The notes beneath the pieces are model-generated. The model was not told the origin of the DNA. It worked only from the letters and a program-made list of their open reading frames with translations, and made no database searches. A program made the position numbers and the translations under genes. Below, one piece after another: positions 53,637 through 62,302 of a stretch of DNA of 64,000 nucleotides (its first letter is position 1; every line of letters begins with the position of its first letter). The stretch comes from Limnohabitans sp. Rim8. GTDB taxonomy: Bacteria > Pseudomonadota > Gammaproteobacteria > Burkholderiales > Burkholderiaceae_C. Location: positions 1 to 64,000 of the forward strand of contig CAMDKK010000005.1 of the NCBI GenBank assembly GCA_945901045.1, read 5' to 3'.

Positions 53637-54602
53637 ATGCAACAAAAAACACTCGCCCGATTGATGACGGCGCTGTGCTTAGGCCTGTGCCTTGCCTTCA
53701 CGGCGCAAGCGCAGAGCACTTACCCCTCTAAACCGATCCGCGTTATCGTGCCCTATGCCGCTGGTGGCGTGGTGGACGTGCAAACCCGGGCGCTGACCAT
53801 TGGCATGGCCAAGGAGTTGGGACAAGCTATTGTGGTGGAAGCCAAGCCGGGTGCTAACGCCAACATCGCCGCCGAGTATGTGGCGCGGGCGCCTGCAGAT
53901 GGCTACACGGTCTTGATTTCATCGCCATTCTTCATCAACAACCCGCTGTTGGAGTCGAACCTGCGTTGGGCGTCATCGGACTTTCTACCCGTCGGTCGAT
54001 TTTCTATGTCACCCAGCTATTTCGTGGTGCCTATGAGTTCGCCCGCCAAGACTGTTGCGGAGTACGTCGAACTGGCCAAGAAGGCCAAGCCGGCATTGCA
54101 ATATGCGGATGGCGGGCAAGGTTCTACCCAAACGATGGCCAATGAAATGTTCCGCCACGTGGCCGGCATCGCCCTGGAGTCCGTGCCTTACAAGGGCGCC
54201 CCACCCACCATTCCCGACCTTATCAACGGCATGATGTCCATGGCCATCACGCCTTCCAGTGTGGCTGTGCCCCAGATCAAGGCGGGTAAACTGCGTGCGC
54301 TGGCAAACATCAATAGCCGCCGATCAGCGGATTTGCCTGATGTGCCGACGATTGCAGAAGCCGGCTTTCCCGAAGTGACCGCAGTGTCATGGTACGGCAT
54401 GCATGTGCCAGCGGGTACACCGCCCGATACAGTGCGCAAGCTCGAAGCTGCGATGAAAGCCGCAGCGGCCACCAACGAAGTCAAGGAGCGCTTGGTCAAT
54501 GCGGGGGGTGAGGAGGCCTTTCTCGGGCAAGCCGACTTTGTGGCATTTATCAAGGCCGATTCATCGCGCTGGGAAAAAGTGGTCAAGATCATCAAGAAGT
54601 AA
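53637..54602 (+). CDS. Bug-family (TctC-type) periplasmic solute-binding protein 6
   Basis: A 321-residue exported protein; the signal is LMTALCLGLCLAFTAQAQ. Family marks: VIVPYAAGGVVDVQTR, VVEAKPGANANIAAEYVA, VPYKGAPPTIPDLINGM and LPDVPTIAEAGFPE. ATG 53637 follows a good AGGAGAC site. It is the first gene of the plus-strand acyl-CoA operon, 15 bases before the first dehydrogenase, so its ligand is probably the acid degraded by that operon. Confidence 0.93.
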   Translation: MQQKTLARLMTALCLGLCLAFTAQAQSTYPSKPIRVIVPYAAGGVVDVQTRALTIGMAKELGQAIVVEAKPGANANIAAEYVARAPADGYTVLISSPFFINNPLLESNLRWASSDFLPVGRFSMSPSYFVVPMSSPAKTVAEYVELAKKAKPALQYADGGQGSTQTMANEMFRHVAGIALESVPYKGAPPTIPDLINGMMSMAITPSSVAVPQIKAGKLRALANINSRRSADLPDVPTIAEAGFPEVTAVSWYGMHVPAGTPPDTVRKLEAAMKAAAATNEVKERLVNAGGEEAFLGQADFVAFIKADSSRWEKVVKIIKK

Positions 54603-54617
54603 GTTCACTTCAACCCC

Positions 54618-55790
54618 ATGAGCACCACCAAAAGTTCAGCCGAGTTCGCCGCGCTCATCAACAAACTGAGCGCCTTTGTCGAAAACGAGGTCATCCCCAC
54701 TGAAGACCTGCGCATCTCCCATGATGCCCATGCGATAGAAGAATCGATCCAAACCCTGCGCCAACGCGCAGTGGCCCAGGGCCTTGGCAACCCGCGCAGG
54801 CCGGTCAGCGAAGGTGGACTGGGTTTGTCCTGGGAAGAATGCTGCAGCTACTTGGAACAGGCCGGTCGCAGCTTTCTTGGACCGGGCGCTTTGCAGTGCG
54901 CTGCACCGGGCCAGCCAGACATTGCTGCGCTGGACAAACTGGCCAACGACAGTCAACGCAAGCGCTACCTAGAGCCCCTGATGCGGGGCGAAAAATACTC
55001 CTGCTTTGCAATGACCGAGCCCGCACCCGGTGTGGGCTCCGATCCACGCATGCTGATGACGCAAGCGAATCGAAGCGCCGACGGTTGGGTGATTGACGGC
55101 CACAAGTGGTTCATCAGCGGCGCGATGCGTGCTGACTTTGCCATCGTCGTGGCCCGTACCGAGGCCGGTGTGTCATGGTTTCTGGTGGACCGCGAGAACC
55201 CCGGTTTCGAATTGGTGCGCGACATTCCGACGATGGAGCCCTTCGAGACCGCTGGCGGTCATGGTGAGATCCGCCTGAATGCCTGCAAGGTGGGCGAAGA
55301 CGCGCTGATCGGCGAAGAGGGCAAGGGCCTGGCGTATGCGCAGATCCGCCTTGAAGGTGCACGCCTGTTCCACTGCATGCGCTTTATTGGCCTGGCTTCA
55401 CGGGCGATGGCCATGGCGCAGGACTATGCCGGACGTCGCGAGTCACAAGGGGTCCGCTTGGCCGAACACCAGATGGTGCAGGCCATGGTGGCCGACGCCC
55501 ACATCGACTTGTACGCGGCTCGGCTGATGACGCTGGACGTGGCGCGCAAGCTGGACGCAGGTGAGTCCATTCGCCACCACTCGTCAATGGCCAAAGTCTT
55601 CGTCTCTGAGGCGGTCAACCGCGTCGCCGACTCGGCGGTGCAGATCTGCGGCGCGCTGGGCATCTCTGAGGATCTGCCGCTGTCGATGATCTTGCGCATG
55701 CTCAGGCCCTTTCGAATCTACGACGGTGCGTCCGAAGTGCACCGCTCTGCCATTGCCAAAAGAGCGCTCAGCAAGGGCCTTACCGCCTGA
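54618..55790 (+). CDS. Acyl-CoA dehydrogenase 1 (ACAD10/11-like)
   Basis: A 390-residue flavoprotein. Marks: CFAMTEPAPGVGSDPRML at the flavin site, DGHKWFISGAMRADFAIV, GHGEIRLNACKV, GEEGKGLAYAQIRLEGAR and the C-terminal RPFRIYDGASEVHRSAIAKRAL. The catalytic loop reads IYDGASE, with Asp in place of the usual Glu (IYEGT), as in the ACAD10/11-type branch. It follows Bug 6 and precedes the second dehydrogenase by 19 bases. Confidence 0.92.
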   Translation: MSTTKSSAEFAALINKLSAFVENEVIPTEDLRISHDAHAIEESIQTLRQRAVAQGLGNPRRPVSEGGLGLSWEECCSYLEQAGRSFLGPGALQCAAPGQPDIAALDKLANDSQRKRYLEPLMRGEKYSCFAMTEPAPGVGSDPRMLMTQANRSADGWVIDGHKWFISGAMRADFAIVVARTEAGVSWFLVDRENPGFELVRDIPTMEPFETAGGHGEIRLNACKVGEDALIGEEGKGLAYAQIRLEGARLFHCMRFIGLASRAMAMAQDYAGRRESQGVRLAEHQMVQAMVADAHIDLYAARLMTLDVARKLDAGESIRHHSSMAKVFVSEAVNRVADSAVQICGALGISEDLPLSMILRMLRPFRIYDGASEVHRSAIAKRALSKGLTA

Positions 55791-55809
55791 CCCTTTGGTG
55801 GATTGAAAG

Positions 55810-57003
55810 ATGGACATGTTGGATACACCCGAACTCAGCGCCTTTCGCAACAGCATGCGCAGCTTCATTTCGGAGCAGCTCCCCGACGATATCCGCCAAA
55901 CCGTGCGAGAGGGCCGCCAGGTCGACCGTGAGCGCATGCAGGCTTGGCACGCTATTCTGGCCAGTCACGGTCTGCTCGTTCCCCACTGGCAAGTGGAATG
56001 GGGAGGCCAGGGCTTCAGTGTGGCTCAGCAGATGGTGTTTGACGAAGAGATGGCGTTGGGCGACGCACCCGAGCTCAACGCGATCACCTTCGACATGATC
56101 GGCCCGGTGTTGCAACGCTATGGCAATCCGGCACAGCAGCAGCGCTTTCTGCCGGACATCGCTTGCGGACAGCAATGGTGGTGTCAGGGCTACTCCGAGC
56201 CCAATGCCGGCTCCGATCTGGCATCGCTGACCACGCGAGCCGAGTTGGTGGGTGACCATTACGTCGTGACCGGCTCGAAGATCTGGACATCAGGCGCGCA
56301 GTACGCCGACTGGATGTTCTGCCTGGTGCGCACCGACCGTGAAGCGCGTGCACAGCAGGGCATCAGCTTTTTATTGATCGACATGAAAAGTCCGGGCATC
56401 ACTGTTCGGCCCATCGTTGGCATCCATGGCTGGGCGGTGTTCAATGAGGTGTTTCTGGACCAGGTTGAAGTGCCAGTCTCATTGCGTATTGGCGAAGAAA
56501 ACCGGGGCTGGACCCTTGCGAAGTCACTGCTCGAATTCGAACGCTTAAAGCTTGCACGCATCGGCGAGAACAAACGCCGGCGCGCCCGGGCTCTGGCGGT
56601 AGCGCACAGTCGGCGTGAGGCGGGTCATCCGCTGGCTGAGCGACCTTGGTTTCGTGAACGCTTTGCAGAACTCGACTGCCGGCTGATGGCATTGGAGGCC
56701 AATGCAGGTCGCTTCATTGAACGCGCCCAGGCCGGCGAGCCAATTGGCGCAGAAGTTTCGATGCTCAAGCTGCGCGGCAGTCGCCTGATTCAACTTTGGG
56801 AAGAACTGATCGTGGACGCGCTCGGCCCTGAAGCCCTGCCACTGGACAACGCCTGGCTGCAATCGCAAGCAGGCGCAGAGCCGCAGGACCGGATTGCAGG
56901 CACCGCTTCTTCAAGGCGGTTTCTGTCGCGTGGTTTCACCATCGCCGGTGGCTCGAGCGAAATTCAACACAATATTTTGGCCAAACAGGTCCTTGCCTTA
57001 TGA
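55810..57003 (+). CDS. Acyl-CoA dehydrogenase 2
   Basis: A 397-residue flavoprotein with the flavin motif GYSEPNAGSDLASLTT, VVTGSKIWTSGAQYADWMF and VSLRIGEENRGWTLAKSLL. The C-terminal catalytic loop reads TIAGGSSEIQHNILA, so the Glu of IYEGT is missing and a base elsewhere is expected. Its stop overlaps the start of the third dehydrogenase by 4 bases (ATGA). The pair resembles the two-gene FadE arrangements whose products form mixed tetramers. Confidence 0.92.
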   Translation: MDMLDTPELSAFRNSMRSFISEQLPDDIRQTVREGRQVDRERMQAWHAILASHGLLVPHWQVEWGGQGFSVAQQMVFDEEMALGDAPELNAITFDMIGPVLQRYGNPAQQQRFLPDIACGQQWWCQGYSEPNAGSDLASLTTRAELVGDHYVVTGSKIWTSGAQYADWMFCLVRTDREARAQQGISFLLIDMKSPGITVRPIVGIHGWAVFNEVFLDQVEVPVSLRIGEENRGWTLAKSLLEFERLKLARIGENKRRRARALAVAHSRREAGHPLAERPWFRERFAELDCRLMALEANAGRFIERAQAGEPIGAEVSMLKLRGSRLIQLWEELIVDALGPEALPLDNAWLQSQAGAEPQDRIAGTASSRRFLSRGFTIAGGSSEIQHNILAKQVLAL

Positions 57004-58217
57004 GTGCTTACACCTTGGACGCGCAGCAGGAGATGCTGGCCGACAGTGCCCGCAATTACCTCAGTCGCCGTGCAACGCCAAAGCATGATGCGACCCAGGC
57101 CGATAGGCAAAGTAACGAAGCGGCCAGGTGGGCACAGATGGCTGATTTGGGCTGGCTTGCGCTGCCAATGTCCGAAGCCTTTGGTGGGCTGGGCGGTTCG
57201 ATGGCTGACATCTGTGCGCTTGCAGAAGAGTTGGGGCGTGGGCTGGTGAATGAGCCTTACATTGCATCCGCCGTGCTTGCCGGCATGCTGCTGGCAGACG
57301 TGGCGCCCCAATCAGTTCGAAACGACTGGTTGCCTGCATTGGCCGACGGCAGCAGACGCCTGGCGCTGGCCGCCTGGGAGCCCGGTGCACGCTCCGATTG
57401 GACCGAGGTAAACACACGAGCCACACAGGACGGTGCAGACTGGCGACTTGATGGCAACAAGGTTCTTGTGCTGGGCGGCACCGGCGCGGATGGGCTCTTG
57501 GTCAGTGCCAAAATCAGCGGCAGCAGCGATTTCGCGCTTTTTTTGCTGCCAGCGGGCGGGCCAGGGCAACGATGGGTTGCACAAATCCTGTTCGACGGAC
57601 AGGGCGCAGCTGAGCTGACGATGCAAGCCGCAACAGGTGCGACGCTGCTGTATCGAGGTGAACCCAGCGCGGTACTGGGTCACCTGGAGGTGGCGCTGGA
57701 CCGCGCGACCTTGGCGCACTGCGCGGACACCGTGGGCGCGATGGCGCGGGCCTTTGCCCTCACACGCGAGTATCTGGGCACTCGCAGTCAGTTTGGCAAA
57801 CCGATTGCCGCCAACCAAGTGGTTCAGCACCGACTGGTCGATCTGTTTGTGGAGATCGAAGAAGCACGATCCCTGATGCGGATGACCGCCAGCCTGTATG
57901 CCGACACGGGCATCGACAAAATCGCAGCGCAGCGTCGCCATGTGGCCGCCACCAAAGCTTTTGTGGCACAAGTGGCTCGCCATGTCTGGGAAGAGTCGGT
58001 GCAGTTGCATGGCGCTATCGGTATGACACAAGAATACGATGTTGGTGCCTATGTGAAGCGTCTGGCACTGGCCGTGAACCTGTATGGCGATGCCACATTT
58101 CACTTGGAGCGCGTAGCCTGCTCGTCGCTCGACAGCTCAGCGATACGTGCGCTGAAAGTTGAAGAAAAAGTTACCGCCAACCACCACAAGGAGACGACAA
58201 GTGCACCCTCCAGTTGA
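57000..58217 (+). CDS. Acyl-CoA dehydrogenase 3 (probable partner subunit)
   Basis: A 405-residue protein of the acyl-CoA dehydrogenase fold but more divergent: MADLGWLALPMSEAFGG, RSQFGKPIAANQVVQHRLVD and the C-terminal LHGAIGMTQEYDVGAYVKR are clear, while the usual TEPxxGSD flavin loop is replaced by WEPGARSDW and the catalytic loop by NLYGDATFHLE. It is likely the subunit of a heteromer with the preceding gene. The end overlaps the next gene, which starts within it at 58201. Confidence 0.88.
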   Translation: MSAYTLDAQQEMLADSARNYLSRRATPKHDATQADRQSNEAARWAQMADLGWLALPMSEAFGGLGGSMADICALAEELGRGLVNEPYIASAVLAGMLLADVAPQSVRNDWLPALADGSRRLALAAWEPGARSDWTEVNTRATQDGADWRLDGNKVLVLGGTGADGLLVSAKISGSSDFALFLLPAGGPGQRWVAQILFDGQGAAELTMQAATGATLLYRGEPSAVLGHLEVALDRATLAHCADTVGAMARAFALTREYLGTRSQFGKPIAANQVVQHRLVDLFVEIEEARSLMRMTASLYADTGIDKIAAQRRHVAATKAFVAQVARHVWEESVQLHGAIGMTQEYDVGAYVKRLALAVNLYGDATFHLERVACSSLDSSAIRALKVEEKVTANHHKETTSAPSS

Positions 58218-59010
58218 ATCAACCGAGACATCTTTGTCATCGGCAGTGCTCATGACCGCCGCAGACGGCGTGCTGCAAATGGTCATCAACGCGCCAGAGG
58301 CGCGCAATTCATTGTCGGCAAAGGGTGTCGTGGAAGGCCTGCTCGCTGCCCTGGATTGGCTGGAGCGCGATCCGGATCTGCGCTGCGCCGTGCTCACTGG
58401 GGCCGGCGGGGCATTTTCTTCAGGTGGCAATCTCCATGATTTGTCGTCGCAGTCCGAAGCGCAGGTGCGTGCGCAAATGAACGCAAACACCTGGCTTTAC
58501 CGTCGCATTGCGCTGTGCGACAAACTGGTGATTGCGGCTGTGGACGGCCCCGCCTACGGTGCGGGCTTAGGTCTGGCCACCTGCTGTGACTGGATCGTGG
58601 CGGGCGAGTCGGCCGCATTCTGTAGCGCCTTTGTCCGTGTTGGCGCCATGCCCGATGCCGGTCTGTTTTGGTCTCTGCCATCACGCCTTGGCGCGGCTGG
58701 CGCACGTCGCATGATGCTGCTGGGCAAAGAAGTCCGCGGCGCCGAAGCGCTGCACACAGGCCTTGCCGATGACTTTGTCAGTGATGGCCCCGCCTTGCCT
58801 GCGGCAATGAGCTTGGCTGGGCGCTTTGCGCAAGGGCCAACTCGCGCCTATGGACGCATCAAGGCCGGGCTGCGGCAAGCCCCCATGTCACTGGAGCAAG
58901 CGCTGCAGTATCAGCTGGACAATGGCCCTGGTCTTTTCGCCAGCGAGGACTTCAGTGAAGGTGCCAAGGCCTTTCTGGAAAAGCGCAAACCAGTCTTCAA
59001 AGGACGCTGA
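58201..59010 (+). CDS. Enoyl-CoA hydratase/isomerase family protein
   Basis: A 269-residue crotonase-fold enzyme. The start is GTG with AAGGAG upstream (58188-58193), inside the end of the previous gene. Oxyanion-hole segments are AGGAFSSGGNLHDL and AVDGPAYGAGLGLATCCDW. In the position of hydratase Glu144 the sequence is FVRVGAMPDAGLFW, and the later site (Glu164 equivalent) is within PDAG, so a typical double-Glu hydratase site is not evident; an isomerase or other crotonase reaction is possible. Confidence 0.88.
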   Translation: MHPPVESTETSLSSAVLMTAADGVLQMVINAPEARNSLSAKGVVEGLLAALDWLERDPDLRCAVLTGAGGAFSSGGNLHDLSSQSEAQVRAQMNANTWLYRRIALCDKLVIAAVDGPAYGAGLGLATCCDWIVAGESAAFCSAFVRVGAMPDAGLFWSLPSRLGAAGARRMMLLGKEVRGAEALHTGLADDFVSDGPALPAAMSLAGRFAQGPTRAYGRIKAGLRQAPMSLEQALQYQLDNGPGLFASEDFSEGAKAFLEKRKPVFKGR

Positions 59011-59047
59011 AGCGCCTCACTAACCACCCTTCCACACAGCACAAAGT

Positions 59048-60208
59048 ATGACAACACAAGACTCATCAGAGATACCGCCCTTGCAGGGCCTCAGGGTGGT
59101 CGAGTTTGGCCAGTACATTGCCGCACCGGCCGCAGCGCAGACGCTGGGCGATCTGGGCGCCGACGTGATCAAGATCGAGTCGATTGCCGGGGACGCCGCC
59201 CGCTATGTGGGTTGGGCTGATGACGCCTATGGTCCGATGTTCAGCGCCTACAACCGTGGCAAACGCTCGGTGGTGTTAGACCTGCGCAGCGAGGCCGGCC
59301 GACAGCAGGCGCTGGCGCTGGCCTGTAGCGCTGACGTGGTGCTGCAAAACGCACGCCCAGGCACCCTGGAGCGACAGGGCCTGGGCGCTGCGCGCTTGAT
59401 GGCAATCGCACCCCGTCTGGTTTATGGCCAAGTCAGTGGCTTCGGCCAGCAAGGCCCGGCCAGCGTACGCCCTGGCTTTGACATTGCGGCCCAAGCCGAG
59501 AGCGGCATGATGAGCCTCAACGGCGATGCCGACCGCGATCCCACTCGCGTTGGCTTCACTGTGGTGGATGTGATGGCTTCCCAGGTGCTGAGCAACGGCG
59601 TGCTGGCTGCATTGGTGCGACGTGGCGTCACCGGGCGCGGCGGACTGGTCGATGTGTCGCTGATCGATGTAGCAGTATCGGCCATGGCCAATGCCTGGAC
59701 CGAGTACCACTTGACTGGGCGCATGCCGCTGCGACGGGGCAATATTCAGCCCAACACCGCGCCAGCGGCCGATGTGGTCCGCACCGCAGACGGCATGATT
59801 GTGGTCTCGGCCTACACACAGGATCACTTTGCCAAGCTGTGCGCCGCGATCGGCGCACCAGAGCTGGCCCTGGACCCGCGCTTTCGCGAGAATGCAGGAC
59901 GCGTGGCGAACCGGCCCGCGCTGATGGACGTTTTGGGCGATGCCATGTCGCACATGACATCCGACCAAGTATGCGACTTGCTCGCCTCGGCGGGTGTGGT
60001 GGCCGGGGTCATTCGCACCATGGCCGATGTCAAAGCAGGTCAAGCCGGTGTGTCATCAGACCTTTTTGTGGAAGTCACTGCACCGGACCGCGGGCCTATA
60101 CGCGTGCCAAGCCTGCCCATGAGCCTGAGTGGCGTTGAACGCCGGGCAGGTCGTTTGCCGGCACTCGGAGAACACACGCAAGAAGTGCTTTCCACCCTCA
60201 ACTTTTGA
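59048..60208 (+). CDS. Class III CoA transferase (CaiB/BaiF family) 1
   Basis: A 386-residue enzyme that moves CoA between carboxylates. Marks: LRVVEFGQYIAAPAAAQTLGDLGADVIKIE (core LGDLGADVIKIE), NRGKRSVVLDLRSE, NARPGTLERQGLG and the catalytic Asp174 in FTVVDVMASQ. It closes the acyl-CoA operon and would activate the incoming acid as its CoA thioester. Its 3' end overlaps the convergent flavoprotein gene by 11 bases. Confidence 0.93.
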   Translation: MTTQDSSEIPPLQGLRVVEFGQYIAAPAAAQTLGDLGADVIKIESIAGDAARYVGWADDAYGPMFSAYNRGKRSVVLDLRSEAGRQQALALACSADVVLQNARPGTLERQGLGAARLMAIAPRLVYGQVSGFGQQGPASVRPGFDIAAQAESGMMSLNGDADRDPTRVGFTVVDVMASQVLSNGVLAALVRRGVTGRGGLVDVSLIDVAVSAMANAWTEYHLTGRMPLRRGNIQPNTAPAADVVRTADGMIVVSAYTQDHFAKLCAAIGAPELALDPRFRENAGRVANRPALMDVLGDAMSHMTSDQVCDLLASAGVVAGVIRTMADVKAGQAGVSSDLFVEVTAPDRGPIRVPSLPMSLSGVERRAGRLPALGEHTQEVLSTLNF

Positions 60209-61301
60209 AGTGATCGCCCAGAAGTTCCAAACTGCTGCAGGCGTCGTCTACGATGTCCTTCATCACTTCAGCCACGCTGCGCACTTGATTGAAATACGCA
60301 ATGCTTTGGCCTGCCGGGTGGTGCATCAGCGGTTTGACTTCGTGTTCGTCTATGGCGCCGAGCAGGTCGCCTACCAGGATGTCTTGCAGCGGCATCTTCA
60401 GCGGCGATGGTGCCCCTGGGGCTGCCCATTCCTCGGACCATGCGGTGCGGATCTGGCGCAGCGTCTTGCCGCTGTCGGCACGCGAAATGACAGTGTCGTC
60501 GCTGCCGGCTGCCAACAGCTTTTGCCGCAACGCGTCTTGCATGTGATGTTCTGAGGTGGTTAACCAGGCCGTACCCATCCACACACCCTGCGCGCCCATG
60601 GCCAGTGCCGCCACCAGATGGCGCCCGGTGGCTACACCGCCTGCGGCCAGCACAGGCACATCCCCGGCCATGTCCACAATCTGTGGCACCAGGGAATATG
60701 TGCCAATGACACCCGTGTGCGCACCGGCGTCGTAACCTTGAGCCACCAAAATATCAATAGGTTTTGCCAAAGCAGCGCGCGCATGCTTGGGTGAACCCAC
60801 CAAGGCCAGCACAAGTTTTCCGCAAGCCTTGGCACGCTCGATCACATCCATGGGCGAGCCAATACCACAAGCCAGCATGTTCACGTCCGAGCGCATGATG
60901 ACCTCCAGTTGCTGTTGAGCAACCTCTTCGGATCGCACAAACCGGGAGCGCATGCCCGCCTGAGTTGCAGCTGGAACGCCGTATTTCTCCTGAATGCTGC
61001 GTACAAAACTCTTGTGTGCTTCCGGCAGCTGGGCTTCGATGGCCTCGCGATCGTTGGTTTCGGGCATGCCCGTGGGCAAGACGAGATTGACACCAAAGGG
61101 TCTGTCTCCCACTTGCTGCCTTATCCATGCAAGTTCGTGCTCAATTTCCTCCGGCGTGTGTCTTGTAGCACCCAGAACGCCGTAGCCACCGGAACAACAG
61201 ATGGCCGCAACCACTGCCGCGTCATGCGCAAAGCCAAATATGGGCTGGGCAATGCCAAGGCGTTTGCTTAAGCGAGTTTGTAGATTTGCATGGTTGGACA
61301 C
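60198..61301 (-). CDS. Nitronate monooxygenase-like flavoprotein
   Basis: A 367-residue TIM-barrel FMN protein of the nitronate monooxygenase / NAD(P)H-dependent flavin reductase family. Marks: GGYGVLGATRHTPEEIE, RPFGVNLVLPTG, DILVAQGYDAGAHTGV and VLAAGGVATGRHLVAALAMGAQGVWMGTAWL (core AAGGVATGR). Some members oxidise nitronates, others act as enoyl reductases. It is convergent with the CoA transferase and divergent from the IclR gene, so it may share that regulator's operator. Confidence 0.88.
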   Translation of the reverse strand: MSNHANLQTRLSKRLGIAQPIFGFAHDAAVVAAICCSGGYGVLGATRHTPEEIEHELAWIRQQVGDRPFGVNLVLPTGMPETNDREAIEAQLPEAHKSFVRSIQEKYGVPAATQAGMRSRFVRSEEVAQQQLEVIMRSDVNMLACGIGSPMDVIERAKACGKLVLALVGSPKHARAALAKPIDILVAQGYDAGAHTGVIGTYSLVPQIVDMAGDVPVLAAGGVATGRHLVAALAMGAQGVWMGTAWLTTSEHHMQDALRQKLLAAGSDDTVISRADSGKTLRQIRTAWSEEWAAPGAPSPLKMPLQDILVGDLLGAIDEHEVKPLMHHPAGQSIAYFNQVRSVAEVMKDIVDDACSSLELLGDHFKS

Positions 61302-61340
61302 AGGCTATTTCTCCAGCGCTTTCAAAATCACAAGTTGGCA

Positions 61341-61402
61341 TAATTGACTGAATATTCGTCAGATAAGTCAATTATTTATAAATATGGTTGACTGTAAGTC
61401 AA
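61341..61402. promoter_or_regulatory. Four TTGACT half-sites, candidate IclR operator
   Basis: TTGACT at 61344-61349 and 61388-61393 and its complement AGTCAA at 61366-61371 and 61397-61402 form two nested inverted repeats; the outer pair TAATTGACT/AGTCAATTA matches over 9 bases. The first three half-sites are exactly 22 bases apart. They fill the divergent region between the flavoprotein and IclR genes. Confidence 0.6.
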
Positions 61403-61424
61403 GCTGATTGCAAAATCAAGCCCT

Positions 61425-62240
61425 ATGCTGCACCCATCCACCCCTGCTGTTAGTCAGGCAATGCCCGAGGTAGAAGACGCCAAGGACCCCCAGTTCGCCT
61501 ACACACTGGCCAAAGGATTGGAGGTGCTGCGAGCATTTGACGCGGCCTCTCCATCACTTGGTAACCGAGAAATCTCGCAGCGTACGGGTATAGGGCGGCC
61601 TACAGTCGTTCGCCTCACCCGCACGCTAGCGCTGCTGGGCTATTTGAAGTATCACGAACAGACAGCGCGCTACCGTTTGGCAGCAGAGGTACTGTCCTTT
61701 GGCTATCCCTTGTTGTGTCAGTTGGGCGTGCGCCAACTCGCGCGCCCGCACATGCAAGAGCTGGCTGATTTCGCACGCGGCGCAGTTTCCCTGGCTATGC
61801 GCGGTGGCGACCATATGGTGCTGATCGAAAGCTGTGTTGACAAAAATGCACCCTCTGGCCGGCCAGACGTGGGGGCAATCCGACAATTTGGCAATACATC
61901 CTTGGGCCATGCCTACTACTGCGCCACCAGCGACAAGGAACGCAAAGAGATTGAAGATTTTTTGAAGTTAAGTGATTCTCAAACTTGGCCAGCATTGCGC
62001 AAGCAACTCGCCGCATCGCGTAAAACATTTCAAGCCAATGGCTTTTGCATTGTGCCTTCACCGGGTGCGGGCATGGTCGCTATCTCGGTACCTTTGGGCT
62101 TCATGGCCGATGCTGAACTGCTCGTCATGAACTGTGCAGTAGCTCAGTTCTATCTGGAACCCGACACGCTTGAAAAGCAGGTTGGACCACGACTGCTCAA
62201 CTTGGTGCGGATGCTGCAGACCAGTCTGGGCCGGCGTTGA
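61425..62240 (+). CDS. IclR-family transcriptional regulator
   Basis: A 271-residue regulator. The winged helix contains LAKGLEVLRAFDAAS, REISQRTGIGRPTVVRLTRTLALLGYL (core GIGRPTVVRLTRTL) and the effector domain has SLAMRGGDHMVLIESC, SLGHAYYCATSDKE and GAGMVAISVPLG. Its promoter region carries the TTGACT array. It precedes a Bug gene and a CoA transferase gene on the same strand, which it probably controls together with the divergent flavoprotein gene. Confidence 0.92.
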   Translation: MLHPSTPAVSQAMPEVEDAKDPQFAYTLAKGLEVLRAFDAASPSLGNREISQRTGIGRPTVVRLTRTLALLGYLKYHEQTARYRLAAEVLSFGYPLLCQLGVRQLARPHMQELADFARGAVSLAMRGGDHMVLIESCVDKNAPSGRPDVGAIRQFGNTSLGHAYYCATSDKERKEIEDFLKLSDSQTWPALRKQLAASRKTFQANGFCIVPSPGAGMVAISVPLGFMADAELLVMNCAVAQFYLEPDTLEKQVGPRLLNLVRMLQTSLGRR

Positions 62241-62302
62241 CAGAGGATTCACTTGATTGACTGATTTCACCCCTCGCAATTTCACTTTTGGAGACAAGTA
62301 CC

